From positions 372,001-436,000 of the forward strand of contig NZ_FTPQ01000003.1 in NCBI RefSeq assembly GCF_900156435.1: 64,000 nucleotides of DNA. Reading direction: 5' to 3'. Shown here piece after piece: positions 43,584-53,027 of the stretch. Under the pieces are notes generated by a model, which did no database searches, was not told the origin of the DNA, and was given only the letters and a program-made list of their open reading frames with translations. Position 1 is the first letter of the stretch. Every line of letters starts with the position of its first letter. The stretch comes from Microbacterium sp. RU1D. Its GTDB lineage: Bacteria; Actinomycetota; Actinomycetes; Actinomycetales; Microbacteriaceae. A program made the translations under genes and the position numbers.

Positions 43584-44932
43584 CGCACTTCCCTCTGCTT
43601 CCGGATCTGGCGCACGTTGAAGATGATCAGCGGCAGCACGAAGACGAACAGCACCACGGCCAGCGCTGCGGAGTGCCCGTAGCTCTGGAACCGCTGCTGC
43701 TGGTTGACCATCTCGAACGCGAGCACGGTCGAGTCGTTTCGGCCACCGGTCATCACGGCGACGATGTCGTAGATCTTCAGGGCGCCGATGGCGATGGTGG
43801 TCAGCACCACGATGAGCGACGAGCGGATGCCGGGGACGGTCACGTTGATGAACCGCTCCCAGGCGCTCGCGCCGTCGAGCTCGGCCGCCTCGTTCTGCTC
43901 CGGCGGGACCGCCTTGATGGCGGCCGAGAGAATGACCATCGCCAGACCCGTCTGGCTCCAGATGAAGACCACGACGAGCAGCAGGGTGTTGATCAGGGGC
44001 GACGCCGACAGCCACGAGATCGGCTGCCCGCCGAAGGCGGTCACGATCGCATTCAGGATGCCGAGCTGGTCTCCCTGGCGGAAGTCGTAGACGAACTTCC
44101 AGATGATGCCCGCGCCCACGAACGAGATGGCGAAAGGCATGAAGATGAGCACCTTGAGGTACTTCTCGCCCGCCGCCCGGTCGATGAAGACGGCGTAGGC
44201 GAGGCCGATGGCCGTGGCGATGGTCGGGGCGAGCAGCACCCAGATGAGGGTGTTGATGACCGACCAGAAGCCCTCGGGGTTCGTGAACGTCCAGATGTAG
44301 TTCTCGAAGCCGACGAAGTTCTCACCGGTCTTGTCGAAGAACGACTGGAAGAAGGTCGTGATGGCCGGGTAGACGAGGCCGATGAGCAGCAGGATCGCCG
44401 CCGGCGCGGCGAACAGGATGAGCTGGAACAGGTAACCCGCGCCCTGGCGGGACCGGTAGTCGGCGTAGAAGAGGATCGCACCGAGAATGATCGCGATGCC
44501 GAGGACGTAGATGACCGCGTTCTGGTACGGGCGCAGCAGCATGAAGGCGAGGATCGGGATGGCGAAGCACGCGGCCAGGCGCAGCCAGAAGTAGCCCTTG
44601 CCGGAGCGGGGAGCGTACTCGATGAGCAGCAGGAGGAGCCCCACGACCGCGCCGAACACGACGAGCACGAGCGGGATCTGCACGATCGAGCTGAGTCCGC
44701 CGAGCCAGATGAAGAAGCTGTTGAGCGAGAAGCCGAGCGTGGTCGGCTTGGTGTCGGCGGGGGCGCGCGTCACCATGAAGAGGAAGAGCGCCACCACGAG
44801 GATGAGCCCCACCACCACCACGAGCAACGTGGTGCGGTTCGCGGCCGCGGAGCCGCGCGACGCGGGCTTGCCCCGGCCGGCCGGCGGGGGCGACGCCGCC
44901 GGCGTCGTCTCCGCGTTCTTGATATCGGTCAT
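43580..44932 (-). CDS. Sugar ABC transporter permease, MalF type, with extended N terminus
   Basis: The permease core (about 160-450) has the EAA loop NEAAELDGASAWERFINVTVPG and matches MalF-type CUT1 permeases. Before it, about 150 residues contain a polar tail and three to four additional hydrophobic segments (about 40-60, 78-107, 113-150), making the protein 450 residues, longer than typical 300-residue versions. GGGAGGG eight bases before ATG 44932 fixes the start over ATG 44950. It is 128 bp from the binding-protein gene, with a strong hairpin in the gap. Confidence 0.92.
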   Translation of the reverse strand: MTDIKNAETTPAASPPPAGRGKPASRGSAAANRTTLLVVVVGLILVVALFLFMVTRAPADTKPTTLGFSLNSFFIWLGGLSSIVQIPLVLVVFGAVVGLLLLLIEYAPRSGKGYFWLRLAACFAIPILAFMLLRPYQNAVIYVLGIAIILGAILFYADYRSRQGAGYLFQLILFAAPAAILLLIGLVYPAITTFFQSFFDKTGENFVGFENYIWTFTNPEGFWSVINTLIWVLLAPTIATAIGLAYAVFIDRAAGEKYLKVLIFMPFAISFVGAGIIWKFVYDFRQGDQLGILNAIVTAFGGQPISWLSASPLINTLLLVVVFIWSQTGLAMVILSAAIKAVPPEQNEAAELDGASAWERFINVTVPGIRSSLIVVLTTIAIGALKIYDIVAVMTGGRNDSTVLAFEMVNQQQRFQSYGHSAALAVVLFVFVLPLIIFNVRQIRKQREVR

Positions 44933-45010
44933 GACGTCCCTCCCGAACACGCCTTCGTGCTCATCGATGAGTGCCCGTGTGGAGCTGGGGGCGGATTATG
45001 AGTATGGACC

Positions 45011-45043
45011 GGATGGGCCGCCCGCGTCGCGGGCGGCCCATCC
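45011..45043 (-). terminator. Intercistronic 16-bp hairpin between binding-protein and permease genes
   Basis: GGATGGGCCGCCCGCG (45011-45026) and 45028-45043 are perfect inverted repeats with one base between. On the minus-strand transcript it lies 18 bp after the binding-protein stop. It probably stabilises the upstream message or partly terminates transcription, giving more binding protein than permease. Confidence 0.75.
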
Positions 45044-45060
45044 TTTCTCGATCGGCTCGA

Positions 45061-46392
45061 TCAGTTGTCGTAACCGGCCTGGATGTCGCTGAGCACCTGA
45101 TCGGTCGGGGTGCCGTCGATCCAGCTGACCATGCCCTTCCAGAACGAACCCGCACCGACGGTGGCCGGCATCAGGTCGGACGCGTCGAAGCGCAGGGTGG
45201 TCTTCGGGTCCTGCAGCGTCTTCATCGCCTCGGTGAGGAACTCGCTCGAGGCGAGGGAGGGGTCCGCGCCCTTGTTGGCGGAAATGACGCCGCCGAGCTT
45301 CACACGGGCGTCGGCGAACTCGGGCGTCGACATGAATTCGACGACCTTCTGCACGCTCTCGTCGTCCGAGAAAGCCGCGACGAACTCGCCGCCACCCTCG
45401 ACCGCGAGCTCGCCCTCGGTCACGCCGGGGGTCAGGAACGCGTACACGTCGCCGTCCGGGGCGATCGTGGGGGTCTCACCCGCTGCGTTGGTGACCGTGA
45501 GGAAGTTGGCCGAGAGGAACGACGCCTGGTGCGTCATCGGGCAGCTGCCGTCGGCGACCTTGGCAGCCACGTCGGCGAAGGCGGTCGAGTTGATGCTGCT
45601 GACGTCGCCGAAGCCGGCGTTGACGTACGAGGGGTTGAGGAGGATCTCGCCCACCGCGTCGAAGGCCGCCTTGATCTGCGGGTCGGTGAACTTGACCTCG
45701 TTGGCCACCCACTGGTCGTAGACGTCGGGGCCCGACAGGCGCAGGACCATGTCCTCGACCCAGTCGGTTCCGGGCCACCCCGAAGCGGCGTCCGAGGCGA
45801 AGCCGGCGCACCACGGGGCCGCGCCGGTCTTCTGCTGGATGGTCGCGGTGAGCGTCATCAGCTCGTCGAGCGTCTTGGGAACCTCGACGCCCCACTCCTT
45901 GAACTTCGCCGGCGAGTACCAGACGTAGCCCTTGAGGTTGGCGAGCATCGGTGCGGCGTAGAATGTGCCGTCCTCGGTGCCGTACGACTTCCAGTCCTCG
46001 CCCCAGTACTCGTCGACGTTCGACGAGACGGCGTCGGAGGCTTCCTGCACCTCGCCGGTGCCGATGAGCGTCTTGAGCAGACCCGGCTGGGGGACGATCG
46101 CGATGTCGGGGGCGTCACCACCGGACACCTTCGTCACGATGTTGCCCTCGAAGCTCTTGTCGCCGGTGTAGACGACCTTGATGCCGGTGTCCTGGGTGAA
46201 CTGCTCGAAGCTCTGGTTCAGCGCGTCGGCCTCCGTACCGGTGATGCCGCCGGCGATGCGCACGGTCGTCTCTCCGCTACCCGATCCGCCCGATCCGCTG
46301 CTGTCACCTTCGGCGCAGCCCGCGAGAGCGATCGCTCCGACCGCCAGCAGTCCGACGGGAGCCAGCAGGCGATACCGCTGTGACATACCCAT
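45061..46392 (-). CDS. Extracellular sugar-binding lipoprotein of a CUT1 ABC importer
   Basis: The 443-residue protein has a lipoprotein signal with lipobox LAGC (C26) and a Gly/Ser linker, then a family 1 solute-binding fold: FEQFTQDTGIKVVYTGD, KVSGGDAPDIAIVPQPG, and late MVSWIDGTPTDQVLSDIQAGY. Close relatives include binding proteins for alpha-glucosides, but the sugar is not certain. AGAGGAG precedes ATG 46392. It leads the operon and is controlled by the LacI regulator at 46633 through operator sites in the shared gap. Confidence 0.94.
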   Translation of the reverse strand: MGMSQRYRLLAPVGLLAVGAIALAGCAEGDSSGSGGSGSGETTVRIAGGITGTEADALNQSFEQFTQDTGIKVVYTGDKSFEGNIVTKVSGGDAPDIAIVPQPGLLKTLIGTGEVQEASDAVSSNVDEYWGEDWKSYGTEDGTFYAAPMLANLKGYVWYSPAKFKEWGVEVPKTLDELMTLTATIQQKTGAAPWCAGFASDAASGWPGTDWVEDMVLRLSGPDVYDQWVANEVKFTDPQIKAAFDAVGEILLNPSYVNAGFGDVSSINSTAFADVAAKVADGSCPMTHQASFLSANFLTVTNAAGETPTIAPDGDVYAFLTPGVTEGELAVEGGGEFVAAFSDDESVQKVVEFMSTPEFADARVKLGGVISANKGADPSLASSEFLTEAMKTLQDPKTTLRFDASDLMPATVGAGSFWKGMVSWIDGTPTDQVLSDIQAGYDN

Positions 46393-46436
46393 GTGGTCTC
46401 TCCTCTTTGAGTTCAGTGGTGCATCGGACCCTGTCG

Positions 46437-46482
46437 GGAACCGATTCCAGGCAACCGTAGAGGGAATCCACAACAGTTGCAA
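46437..46482 (-). promoter_or_regulatory. Promoter and LacI-type operator of the sugar importer
   Basis: On the minus strand, TTGCAA (46482-46477), a 17-base spacer and TACGGT (46459-46454) form a good promoter. Immediately downstream lies GGAATCGGTTCC (46448-46437), a LacI-family palindrome with a central CG. A repressor bound there would block transcription start. Confidence 0.75.
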
Positions 46483-46546
46483 CCGGCGTCAGGTCACGAA
46501 CGGATAACACGCGAAATGACGCGGCTCGATCACGATTCACCCTGCC

Positions 46547-46558
46547 GGAACCGGTTCC
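46547..46558. promoter_or_regulatory. Second LacI-type operator, upstream of the regulator gene
   Basis: GGAACCGGTTCC is a perfect 12-bp palindrome, 110 bp from the related site at 46437-46448 and 75 bp before the lacI-type gene. It could mediate autoregulation or looping. Confidence 0.7.
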
Positions 46559-46632
46559 ACTTTCCCCCGATGTCGGATACTCTTCTTCGACGTCGACACG
46601 GACGTCGACGCATCTCGAGGAAGACCCTGCGC

Positions 46633-47643
46633 ATGAGCGGAATCGCCGACGTGGCTCGTCTGGCCGGCGTGTCCAAATCGACGGCCAGCCGCGCTCTCAC
46701 GGGCGGCGGCTACGTCTCCGACGGCACACGGCGGCGCGTCGCCGACGCCGCGGCGTCCCTGGGATACGTGCCCTCCACGAGCGCGGTCAGCCTGGCCACG
46801 GGACGCACGCGCACGATCGCGCTCATCGTGCCGAAGGTCAACCGCTGGTACTTCGGATCAATCGTCGAGGGGGTCGAGCGTACGCTGATCCCGCTCGGGT
46901 ACGACGTCACGCTGTACGTCGCCGAACCCGGGTCGCGTGACCGCGAGAGCCTCTACTCCACCTACCTCGCACGCAAACGGTTCGACGGTGTCATCGCCGT
47001 GGCGCTCGAGCCCGACGACGCCGATCTGGAGCGCCTGGCCAACATCGGCAAGCCCGTCGTCAGCATCGGCAACGCGCTCTCCGGCGTCCCCACCCTGGGT
47101 CTCGACAACATCGCCATCACGCGCATCATCACGCAGCACCTGATCGCGCTCGGGCACACCGACATCGCCTTCGTCGGGAGCACGCCGCGTACCGACGCCC
47201 CCGCGAAAGACGTCGACGAGCGATCGATCGGCTACCGCAACGCCATGAACGACAACGGCCTGGCCGTGCGCATCCGCAACGTGCCGTCGACCCTGACGAT
47301 CACGGATGCCTACGCCGCGGCCGCGTCGTTCCTGGCCGACGCCGCATCGCGTCCGACGGGTGTGGTCGCCGCGTGCGACGAGGTCGCGATCGGCGTCATC
47401 ATCGCCGCGCGACGCATGGGCATCTCCGTTCCGACCGAGCTCAGCGTGGTCGGCATCGACGGTCACGACTACGCCGAGATGTTCTCGCTCACCACGATCG
47501 AGCAGTTCCCCCAGGCGCAGGGCATCGAGGCCACGCGCATGCTGGTGCGGATGATCGAGGGGACCGGAGAGGTGCCCCGGCGCACCGAGGCGGACACCCG
47601 TCTCGTGGTGCGCTCCTCGACCGCTCCCCCGCGCACCGCCTGA
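46633..47643 (+). CDS. LacI-family transcriptional repressor
   Basis: The 336-residue protein starts with the LacI helix-turn-helix and hinge (about 3-50; IADVARLAGVSKSTASRAL), followed by a periplasmic-binding-protein-like ligand domain (about 60-330; VPKVNRWYFGSIVEGVERTL, DGVIAVAL, SVVGIDGHDYAEMFSLTTIEQ). ATG 46633 is chosen because the DNA-binding domain begins right there. It diverges from the sugar importer and presumably represses it until a sugar ligand binds. Confidence 0.94.
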   Translation: MSGIADVARLAGVSKSTASRALTGGGYVSDGTRRRVADAAASLGYVPSTSAVSLATGRTRTIALIVPKVNRWYFGSIVEGVERTLIPLGYDVTLYVAEPGSRDRESLYSTYLARKRFDGVIAVALEPDDADLERLANIGKPVVSIGNALSGVPTLGLDNIAITRIITQHLIALGHTDIAFVGSTPRTDAPAKDVDERSIGYRNAMNDNGLAVRIRNVPSTLTITDAYAAAASFLADAASRPTGVVAACDEVAIGVIIAARRMGISVPTELSVVGIDGHDYAEMFSLTTIEQFPQAQGIEATRMLVRMIEGTGEVPRRTEADTRLVVRSSTAPPRTA

Positions 47644-47692
47644 ACGACGAAGACCCCGGATGCCAGGTGGTGGCATCCGGGGTCTTCGTCGT
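47644..47692. terminator. 22-bp perfect hairpin, bidirectional
   Basis: Bases 47644-47665 pair perfectly with 47671-47692 around the loop GGTGG. It lies between the convergent lacI-type gene and the wall-anchored nuclease gene and can serve both. The stem includes CCGGATGCC/GGCATCCGG. Confidence 0.9.
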
Positions 47693-47701
47693 CGTCCCGG
47701 G

Positions 47702-50700
47702 TCAGTCGCTCTGGCGGGCCGCCCGTCGACGCGCGACCACGCCGAGGCCGAGCAGTCCGAGAGCCGCGAGCACGCCCGCACCCATCCAGCCCGTGTCGGA
47801 CCCGGTGACGGGGAGAGCCCCGCCCCGGCCCGCGTCTCCACCCTCATCCGAGCCCGAGCCCGAGCCCGAGCCGTCGTCGCCCGCAGCCGCGCCGACCTGG
47901 AACGGAACCATCACGTCGGTCCCGCTCGGTTCGGCGACGATCTGCAGCGCGACCGCGCCGGACGCGTCGGCCGGGACGGCCAGGCTCACCCGCGCGGCAC
48001 CATCGGCGACGGCGAACGCGGTCGACGGCGCCCCGACCTGCGTCGACCACGACGCCGAGACCGAAGCGTTGGCCGGAGCGCCGAGCGAGGTCAGGTCGAG
48101 GTCCGAGAAGACGACGGTGATGTCGTCGCCCGCCGCGACGTCCGCGGGTGCGCCGGCGAGCTGAACCGCACGGGCCGTGAAGTCGGGCTCGAGACCGGGA
48201 TGGGCCTTCAAGTAGGCGATCCACCCGTCGCGGTCGATGAGGCCCGAGTCGCGCGTGTCCGCCCCCTCGCCGAGAGCGGCGAAGGCGTCGCCGCCCTGCA
48301 GGAGGAAGCTGAACGAGCCGACGCGGTACGACGCCGCGGGGTCGACGGCGGCGCCGTCGATCCAGATGCCGGTGATGCGCTGCCCCGGCCCACGCGACGC
48401 GTCGTACGTCACACGCACGTTGTCGGAGACGCCCAGGGCCAGATCGCGGTCGCGGCCGGCCGTGTCCCCCCACTGCTGCTCGAGCGCGAGCCGCAGCTGG
48501 TCGCCGGTCAGCGTGGTGGTCCACAGGTTGTTCACGAACGGCAGCACCGCATTCGCCTCGGCCAGCGTGATGACGCCGTCCTCGCCGTAGAACAGCTCGG
48601 CGCGCAGACCACCCGCGTTCACCAGGGCGATCTCGGCTCCGCCGCGGGCGGGATCGGCGAGCGTCTCGCGCAGCGCGTCGGCGACGAGACCGCCCAGCGC
48701 GGACTGCTTCGACCGATCGTCGCGCTGCCCACCGGCATAGACGCCGTCGACGTACGAGCCGCCGCGGAAGGCGGTGGTGATGTCGGCCGTCACCGAGCCC
48801 ACGGGCTGTGCGCCGACGCGGTCCGCCTCGGCGCGCGCGAGCGTCACGATACGGTCGACCTCGGCCACGCGCGGGTACCTCGCGATCAGCTCAGCGTCCA
48901 GGGCGGCGCTGTTCGCTTCGGTCTGCTCCGGCTTTTCCGGAACGGTCTCCGCCGCGAGGCGGGCGACGTTGCGCGCCGAAGAATCGATGACCTCGCCGCT
49001 GTCACGGTCGACCGTCAGCACGATCTCGCCGATGTTCTCGCCGTAGCTGCCGGTCTGCACGATCGGGCGCGTGCCCTCTTCGCCGGGGATCGGAGCATTC
49101 CACGCGTACTTCTGGTGGGTGTGACCGGTCAAGATCGCATCGACCGCGGCATCCGTCTCGTTCACGATCTTCGCGAACGCGCCGCCGGCGGCGACGGCCT
49201 CCTCGAGGGTCTCGCCCGTCGAATCCCCCTCCGCGGCGCCCTCGTGGTACTGGGCGACGATGACGTCGACCTGGTCCTCGATCTCGGCCGCGACGCGGTT
49301 CACCTCGGCGACGGGCTCGCGGAACTCGATGCCCTCGATGCCGCCGGGCGAGACCAGCTGCGCCGTCTCCTGCGTGACGGCGCCGATCACGCCCACGCGC
49401 ACTCCGTCGACCTCGAAGATCGCGTACTCGTCGAGCAGAGGCTGCCCGTCCTCGTACACGTTGGCCGCCAGGTAGGGGAAGTCGGCCGCGTCGGAGACGC
49501 GACCCGTCAGGTCGGCGGCGCCCTTGTCGAACTCGTGGTTGCCCGCGGCGGATGCCGCGAGCTCGAGCGCGTTCAAGACCTCGATGGTCGGCTCGTCATC
49601 GAAGTACGCCGAGGCGAACAGCGAGGCCCCGATGTTGTCGCCGTTGGAGAGGAAGAGCGTGTTGTCCTCGCCGGCTTCCGCCCGCAGCTGCTCGACGGTC
49701 CCCGCGAACTTCACCGTGTTCGCATCGATCCGACCGTGGAAGTCGTTGATGCCGAGCAGGGTGAGATCGGTCGTCGACGACAGGTCGAGGCCCACGACGA
49801 CGGGATCGTGATCGCTCGACCGGTAAGGCGTCGCCTCGTAGAAGTTCAGCGCGTTGTCGTTGTACCGGCTGTACTCCAGCGCGAGCGCCTCGACGGCGTT
49901 GATGTTCCAGATGTCGACGCCGGTCACGAGCTCGCGAGCCGAGGGCGAGGCGAGCACGTGATCGAGCGAGCCCGACTGCCCGCTGAACGAGTACGAGTAC
50001 TTGCCCGTGCCCGCCTCGAGCGGCTCGAACCCGAACGAGCGCAGCGTCTGGATCGGGTCCTCCTGCGTGTAGGCGTTGAAGTCGCCGAGCAGGAAGACGT
50101 CGTCGGTTCCGACGGCCGCCGACCTCTCCGCCGCGAACGCGCCGAGGGCCTGGGCCTGTCGCACCCGATCACCGTTGAAGGCGCCTTGGATGCCGTTGGC
50201 GTTGTCACCCGTCGCCGCGGGGCGGCTATCGCCCTTCGACTTGAAGTGGTTCACGATCGCGAGGATCTTGGCATCCGCGTCATCGATGGGGGCGAAGGCC
50301 TGCGCCAGCGGCTGACGGGCGTTCGAGAACGCCGGGTCGTCCAGGATCACGCTGTCACCGACCGGCGCGACGACGGCCTTCTTGTAGATGAAGGCGGTGC
50401 GGATGACGTCCTCCGACGCCGGGAGCTCCGCCGGTGAGGGCACGAAGATCCACTCGTCGGCATCCAGGGCCGCATTGAGGGCGTCGACGAGCGTGGAGAG
50501 GGCGTCGTCGCGGTCCTTGCCGAAGACGGCCGAGTTCTCGATCTCCTCGAGCGAGACGACGTCGGCACCGAGGCCGTTGACGGCGGCGACGATCTTCGCC
50601 TGCTGGCGCTCCAGGTTGGCCGCGTCGGCCGCCCCGCGGGGGCCGGGGGCGGGGCAGGTGTCGGCCGTGACGGGGTTGCCCTCGCGGTCGTCGTAGGTCG

Positions 50701-52315
50701 ACGTGCACCCGACGCTTTCGGCCGTGGTGGTGAAGTAGTTGAGCACGTTGAAGCTCGAGATCTTCACCGAGCCGCCGACCGGCTCCGGGGCCGCGGTGCG
50801 GGTGTTCGCGAAGCTCGCGGGCTGCACCGTGTCGGCGTTGTCGACGGTCAGCTGCGCGGTCGGCTGGAACTTCCACGCGTTGTTGCGGTAGTCGAGGATG
50901 ACCGGTCCGGTGAAAGTCACGGCGGCACCGACGCGAACCGGGTCGGTGAGCGAGACGTACGGGAGCGGGACGTCCTGCGCCGAACGGAGGAAGTCCAGCG
51001 ATGCGCCGTCGTCGAGCACCACGGCGCGGGCCTTGTTGTCGGCGACGGCCGCGACGTATTCGGGCGTGTCCGGACGCGCGACATCGGTGGGCGTGCGCAG
51101 GGGCGTCGTGCCGGCCGCGAGTCCCACCTCGGCGTACTGGTTGGTGGAGTACGTGTTCGTGACGGTGAAGTCGCCCTGCGGCGCCAGCAGCATCCCCTCG
51201 AAGCGTTCGCGCTCCTCGTCGGTCTTCGGCCACGTGATCTCGGCGGGCGCGACCTCAGCGGCGGGCTCGGTGAGGATGCGCACGCTCGCGGCGTCGGCGG
51301 TGAGCTGCGTCTGTCCGTCGTACTCCCCCGCGGTTCCGGTCACCTCGACGTGGTCGCCGATGGAGACGGATGCCGCGGCGGCGGAGCCGTAGACGAAGAT
51401 CGCGTCGGAGGCGGTGTGGGCTGCGACGTCGATCGCGCCCCCGGTGCCCTCCGCCTGAAGGAAGAAGCCGTTGTAGCCGCCGGTCGGATACGCGGCGGTC
51501 ACGACGCCGCGGGTGGTCACCACGGTGTCGGCGAGCGGCGTCGTCGCGCCGGAGCCCTGGATGTCGCGGATCGGGGTGATCCCGCCGGGCGCCGGCGCCG
51601 GCGTGGAGGGCCCGGGCGTGGGGGTGCCGGTCGGCTCCGGCTGAGGCGATGCGCTCCCGGACCCCTGCGGCGTCACGGTCGTGGCGTTGGTGAAGTCCGC
51701 GGAATTGTCGTCGGTGTCGACGAAGTCGGTGCGCACCAGCGAATTCGGCGTGCCGTTGGGCCCGTCGACGACGGCCGGCGCCGTCTCGAAGCTCGCGCCG
51801 GTGCCGTAGCCGAGGAAGTCGACGACGCGGTCGTCGTCGACCGGACCCGCCGGTAGAGCGAGGGGGTCGGTGACATTCGCGAGGAAGAGCTGGCCGTCCG
51901 TGCCGGACGGGTTGAGCCCCGTGCTCGTGGCATCCGCGGCGGGGAGCGCCTCGCCGTTGTCACCGTTGCTCGGGAGCGCGATGAGGTAGTGACCGCCCGC
52001 GGCGATGGACCCGGTGAGCGCCTGCGTGTTGGCACCGTTCGGCGCGTCGACGCTCGACGCGGCGCGGTACTGGAGCGACCATCCGCTCAGGTCCTGCGCG
52101 GTGTCGCCGGCGTTGTAGAGCTCGACGAACTTCTGCGTGTAGGGGGCACCGGCGCTTCCGCCCTCGAGGTAGGCCTCGTTGATCACCACCTTGGCGCCGT
52201 CGGCCGCGAAGGCGGGCAGGGGGGCGAGGGCCGAACCGAGCAGAGCGGCGCCGAGGGCGGCGCTGAGGGCGGTCGTGAAACGGCGCGCGGGCACGCCGGA
52301 TGCAGCGATGGGCAT
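47702..52315 (-). CDS. Wall-anchored ExeM/NucH-type nuclease fused to 5'-nucleotidase
   Basis: This 1537-residue exoprotein has a signal peptide (1-37, ending AFA), a lamin-tail-like domain (about 38-165), an OB-fold region as in ExeM/YhcR (about 235-500), an endonuclease/exonuclease/phosphatase domain (about 520-830; ISSFNVLNYF, IVNHFKSKGD, SSDHDPVV), a metallophosphatase 5'-nucleotidase domain (about 850-1110; LLGINDFHGRID, GNHEFDKG, GHTHQKY), a 5'-nucleotidase C-terminal domain (about 1150-1360) and sortase motif LPVTG (1501-1505) with membrane helix and basic tail. It should degrade extracellular DNA to nucleosides and phosphate at the cell wall. GGAG precedes the ATG. Confidence 0.93.
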   Translation of the reverse strand: MPIAASGVPARRFTTALSAALGAALLGSALAPLPAFAADGAKVVINEAYLEGGSAGAPYTQKFVELYNAGDTAQDLSGWSLQYRAASSVDAPNGANTQALTGSIAAGGHYLIALPSNGDNGEALPAADATSTGLNPSGTDGQLFLANVTDPLALPAGPVDDDRVVDFLGYGTGASFETAPAVVDGPNGTPNSLVRTDFVDTDDNSADFTNATTVTPQGSGSASPQPEPTGTPTPGPSTPAPAPGGITPIRDIQGSGATTPLADTVVTTRGVVTAAYPTGGYNGFFLQAEGTGGAIDVAAHTASDAIFVYGSAAAASVSIGDHVEVTGTAGEYDGQTQLTADAASVRILTEPAAEVAPAEITWPKTDEERERFEGMLLAPQGDFTVTNTYSTNQYAEVGLAAGTTPLRTPTDVARPDTPEYVAAVADNKARAVVLDDGASLDFLRSAQDVPLPYVSLTDPVRVGAAVTFTGPVILDYRNNAWKFQPTAQLTVDNADTVQPASFANTRTAAPEPVGGSVKISSFNVLNYFTTTAESVGCTSTYDDREGNPVTADTCPAPGPRGAADAANLERQQAKIVAAVNGLGADVVSLEEIENSAVFGKDRDDALSTLVDALNAALDADEWIFVPSPAELPASEDVIRTAFIYKKAVVAPVGDSVILDDPAFSNARQPLAQAFAPIDDADAKILAIVNHFKSKGDSRPAATGDNANGIQGAFNGDRVRQAQALGAFAAERSAAVGTDDVFLLGDFNAYTQEDPIQTLRSFGFEPLEAGTGKYSYSFSGQSGSLDHVLASPSARELVTGVDIWNINAVEALALEYSRYNDNALNFYEATPYRSSDHDPVVVGLDLSSTTDLTLLGINDFHGRIDANTVKFAGTVEQLRAEAGEDNTLFLSNGDNIGASLFASAYFDDEPTIEVLNALELAASAAGNHEFDKGAADLTGRVSDAADFPYLAANVYEDGQPLLDEYAIFEVDGVRVGVIGAVTQETAQLVSPGGIEGIEFREPVAEVNRVAAEIEDQVDVIVAQYHEGAAEGDSTGETLEEAVAAGGAFAKIVNETDAAVDAILTGHTHQKYAWNAPIPGEEGTRPIVQTGSYGENIGEIVLTVDRDSGEVIDSSARNVARLAAETVPEKPEQTEANSAALDAELIARYPRVAEVDRIVTLARAEADRVGAQPVGSVTADITTAFRGGSYVDGVYAGGQRDDRSKQSALGGLVADALRETLADPARGGAEIALVNAGGLRAELFYGEDGVITLAEANAVLPFVNNLWTTTLTGDQLRLALEQQWGDTAGRDRDLALGVSDNVRVTYDASRGPGQRITGIWIDGAAVDPAASYRVGSFSFLLQGGDAFAALGEGADTRDSGLIDRDGWIAYLKAHPGLEPDFTARAVQLAGAPADVAAGDDITVVFSDLDLTSLGAPANASVSASWSTQVGAPSTAFAVADGAARVSLAVPADASGAVALQIVAEPSGTDVMVPFQVGAAAGDDGSGSGSGSDEGGDAGRGGALPVTGSDTGWMGAGVLAALGLLGLGVVARRRAARQSD

Positions 52316-52536
52316 GGGTCTCCAGTTACCGACGCACGCACGAACGTGTGAACGAGAACGACGTCGGATGGGGGGATCGACGGGGGGATGTTCTCAACGA
52401 CCGTAAACGATGCCCATACGGTTTTCCCAGACTTTTTCGTTTCGTTCCGGTGAATTCCGGTTCCGCGCAGCATGAAACCCGGTGCCGGTGCGGGGCTCGC
52501 TGGGGACTTCGCCGGTGCACGCGGCGGGAGGAACGA

Positions 52537-52572
52537 CAGAACCCCGGATGCCGATCGGCATCCGGGGTTCTG
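52537..52572 (-). terminator. Terminator of the rplJ-rplL operon
   Basis: Bases 52537-52552 pair perfectly with 52557-52572 (16 bp, four-base loop GATC), 31 bp after the rplL stop on the minus strand. It again contains CCGGATGCC/GGCATCCGG. Confidence 0.85.
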
Positions 52573-52602
52573 GGTGTCGCGAAAGCGACGGTGTTGCTGA
52601 AA

Positions 52603-52989
52603 TTACTTCAGGGTCACCGTGGCGCCGGCGCCCTCGAGGGCCTCCTTGGCCTTCTCGGCGGTCTCCTTGTTCGCGCCCTCGAGCACGGCCTTGGGGGCAC
52701 CGTCGACGACGGCCTTGGCCTCGCCGAGGCCGAGCGAGGTGAGCTCGCGGACGACCTTGATGACCTGGATCTTCTTGTCACCGGCGGCCTCGAGGACGAC
52801 GTCGAACGAGTCCTTCTCCTCGACCTCTTCGGCGGGGGCGGCGCCACCGGCGGCGGGGCCGGCCACGGCCACGGGGGCGGCAGCGGTGACGTCGAAGGTC
52901 TCCTCGAACGCCTTGACGAACTCGGACAGCTCGATGAGCGTGAGCTCCTTGAACGCGTCGAGCAGCTCTTCGGTGCTGAGCTTAGCCAT
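52603..52989 (-). CDS. rplL: 50S ribosomal protein L7/L12
   Basis: The 128-residue stalk protein recruits translation factors. N-terminal dimer helix ([31 protein letters not shown]), Ala/Gly/Pro hinge (about 35-52) and the globular C-terminal domain with [31 protein letters not shown] are complete. GGAG precedes the ATG. It is 38 bp downstream of rplJ in the standard L10-L7/L12 operon; rplK and rplA are not adjacent. Confidence 0.98.
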   Translation of the reverse strand: MAKLSTEELLDAFKELTLIELSEFVKAFEETFDVTAAAPVAVAGPAAGGAAPAEEVEEKDSFDVVLEAAGDKKIQVIKVVRELTSLGLGEAKAVVDGAPKAVLEGANKETAEKAKEALEGAGATVTLK

Positions 52990-53027
52990 GTTGTATCTCC
53001 TTGATCGGGTTAATCATCCGGGCCGGG

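Noticed and set aside
52316-52400. PHO box upstream of the nuclease/5'-nucleotidase gene
   Set aside because: Several GTTC words occur on the minus strand, but their spacing (6 and 9 bases) does not fit 11-bp direct repeats.
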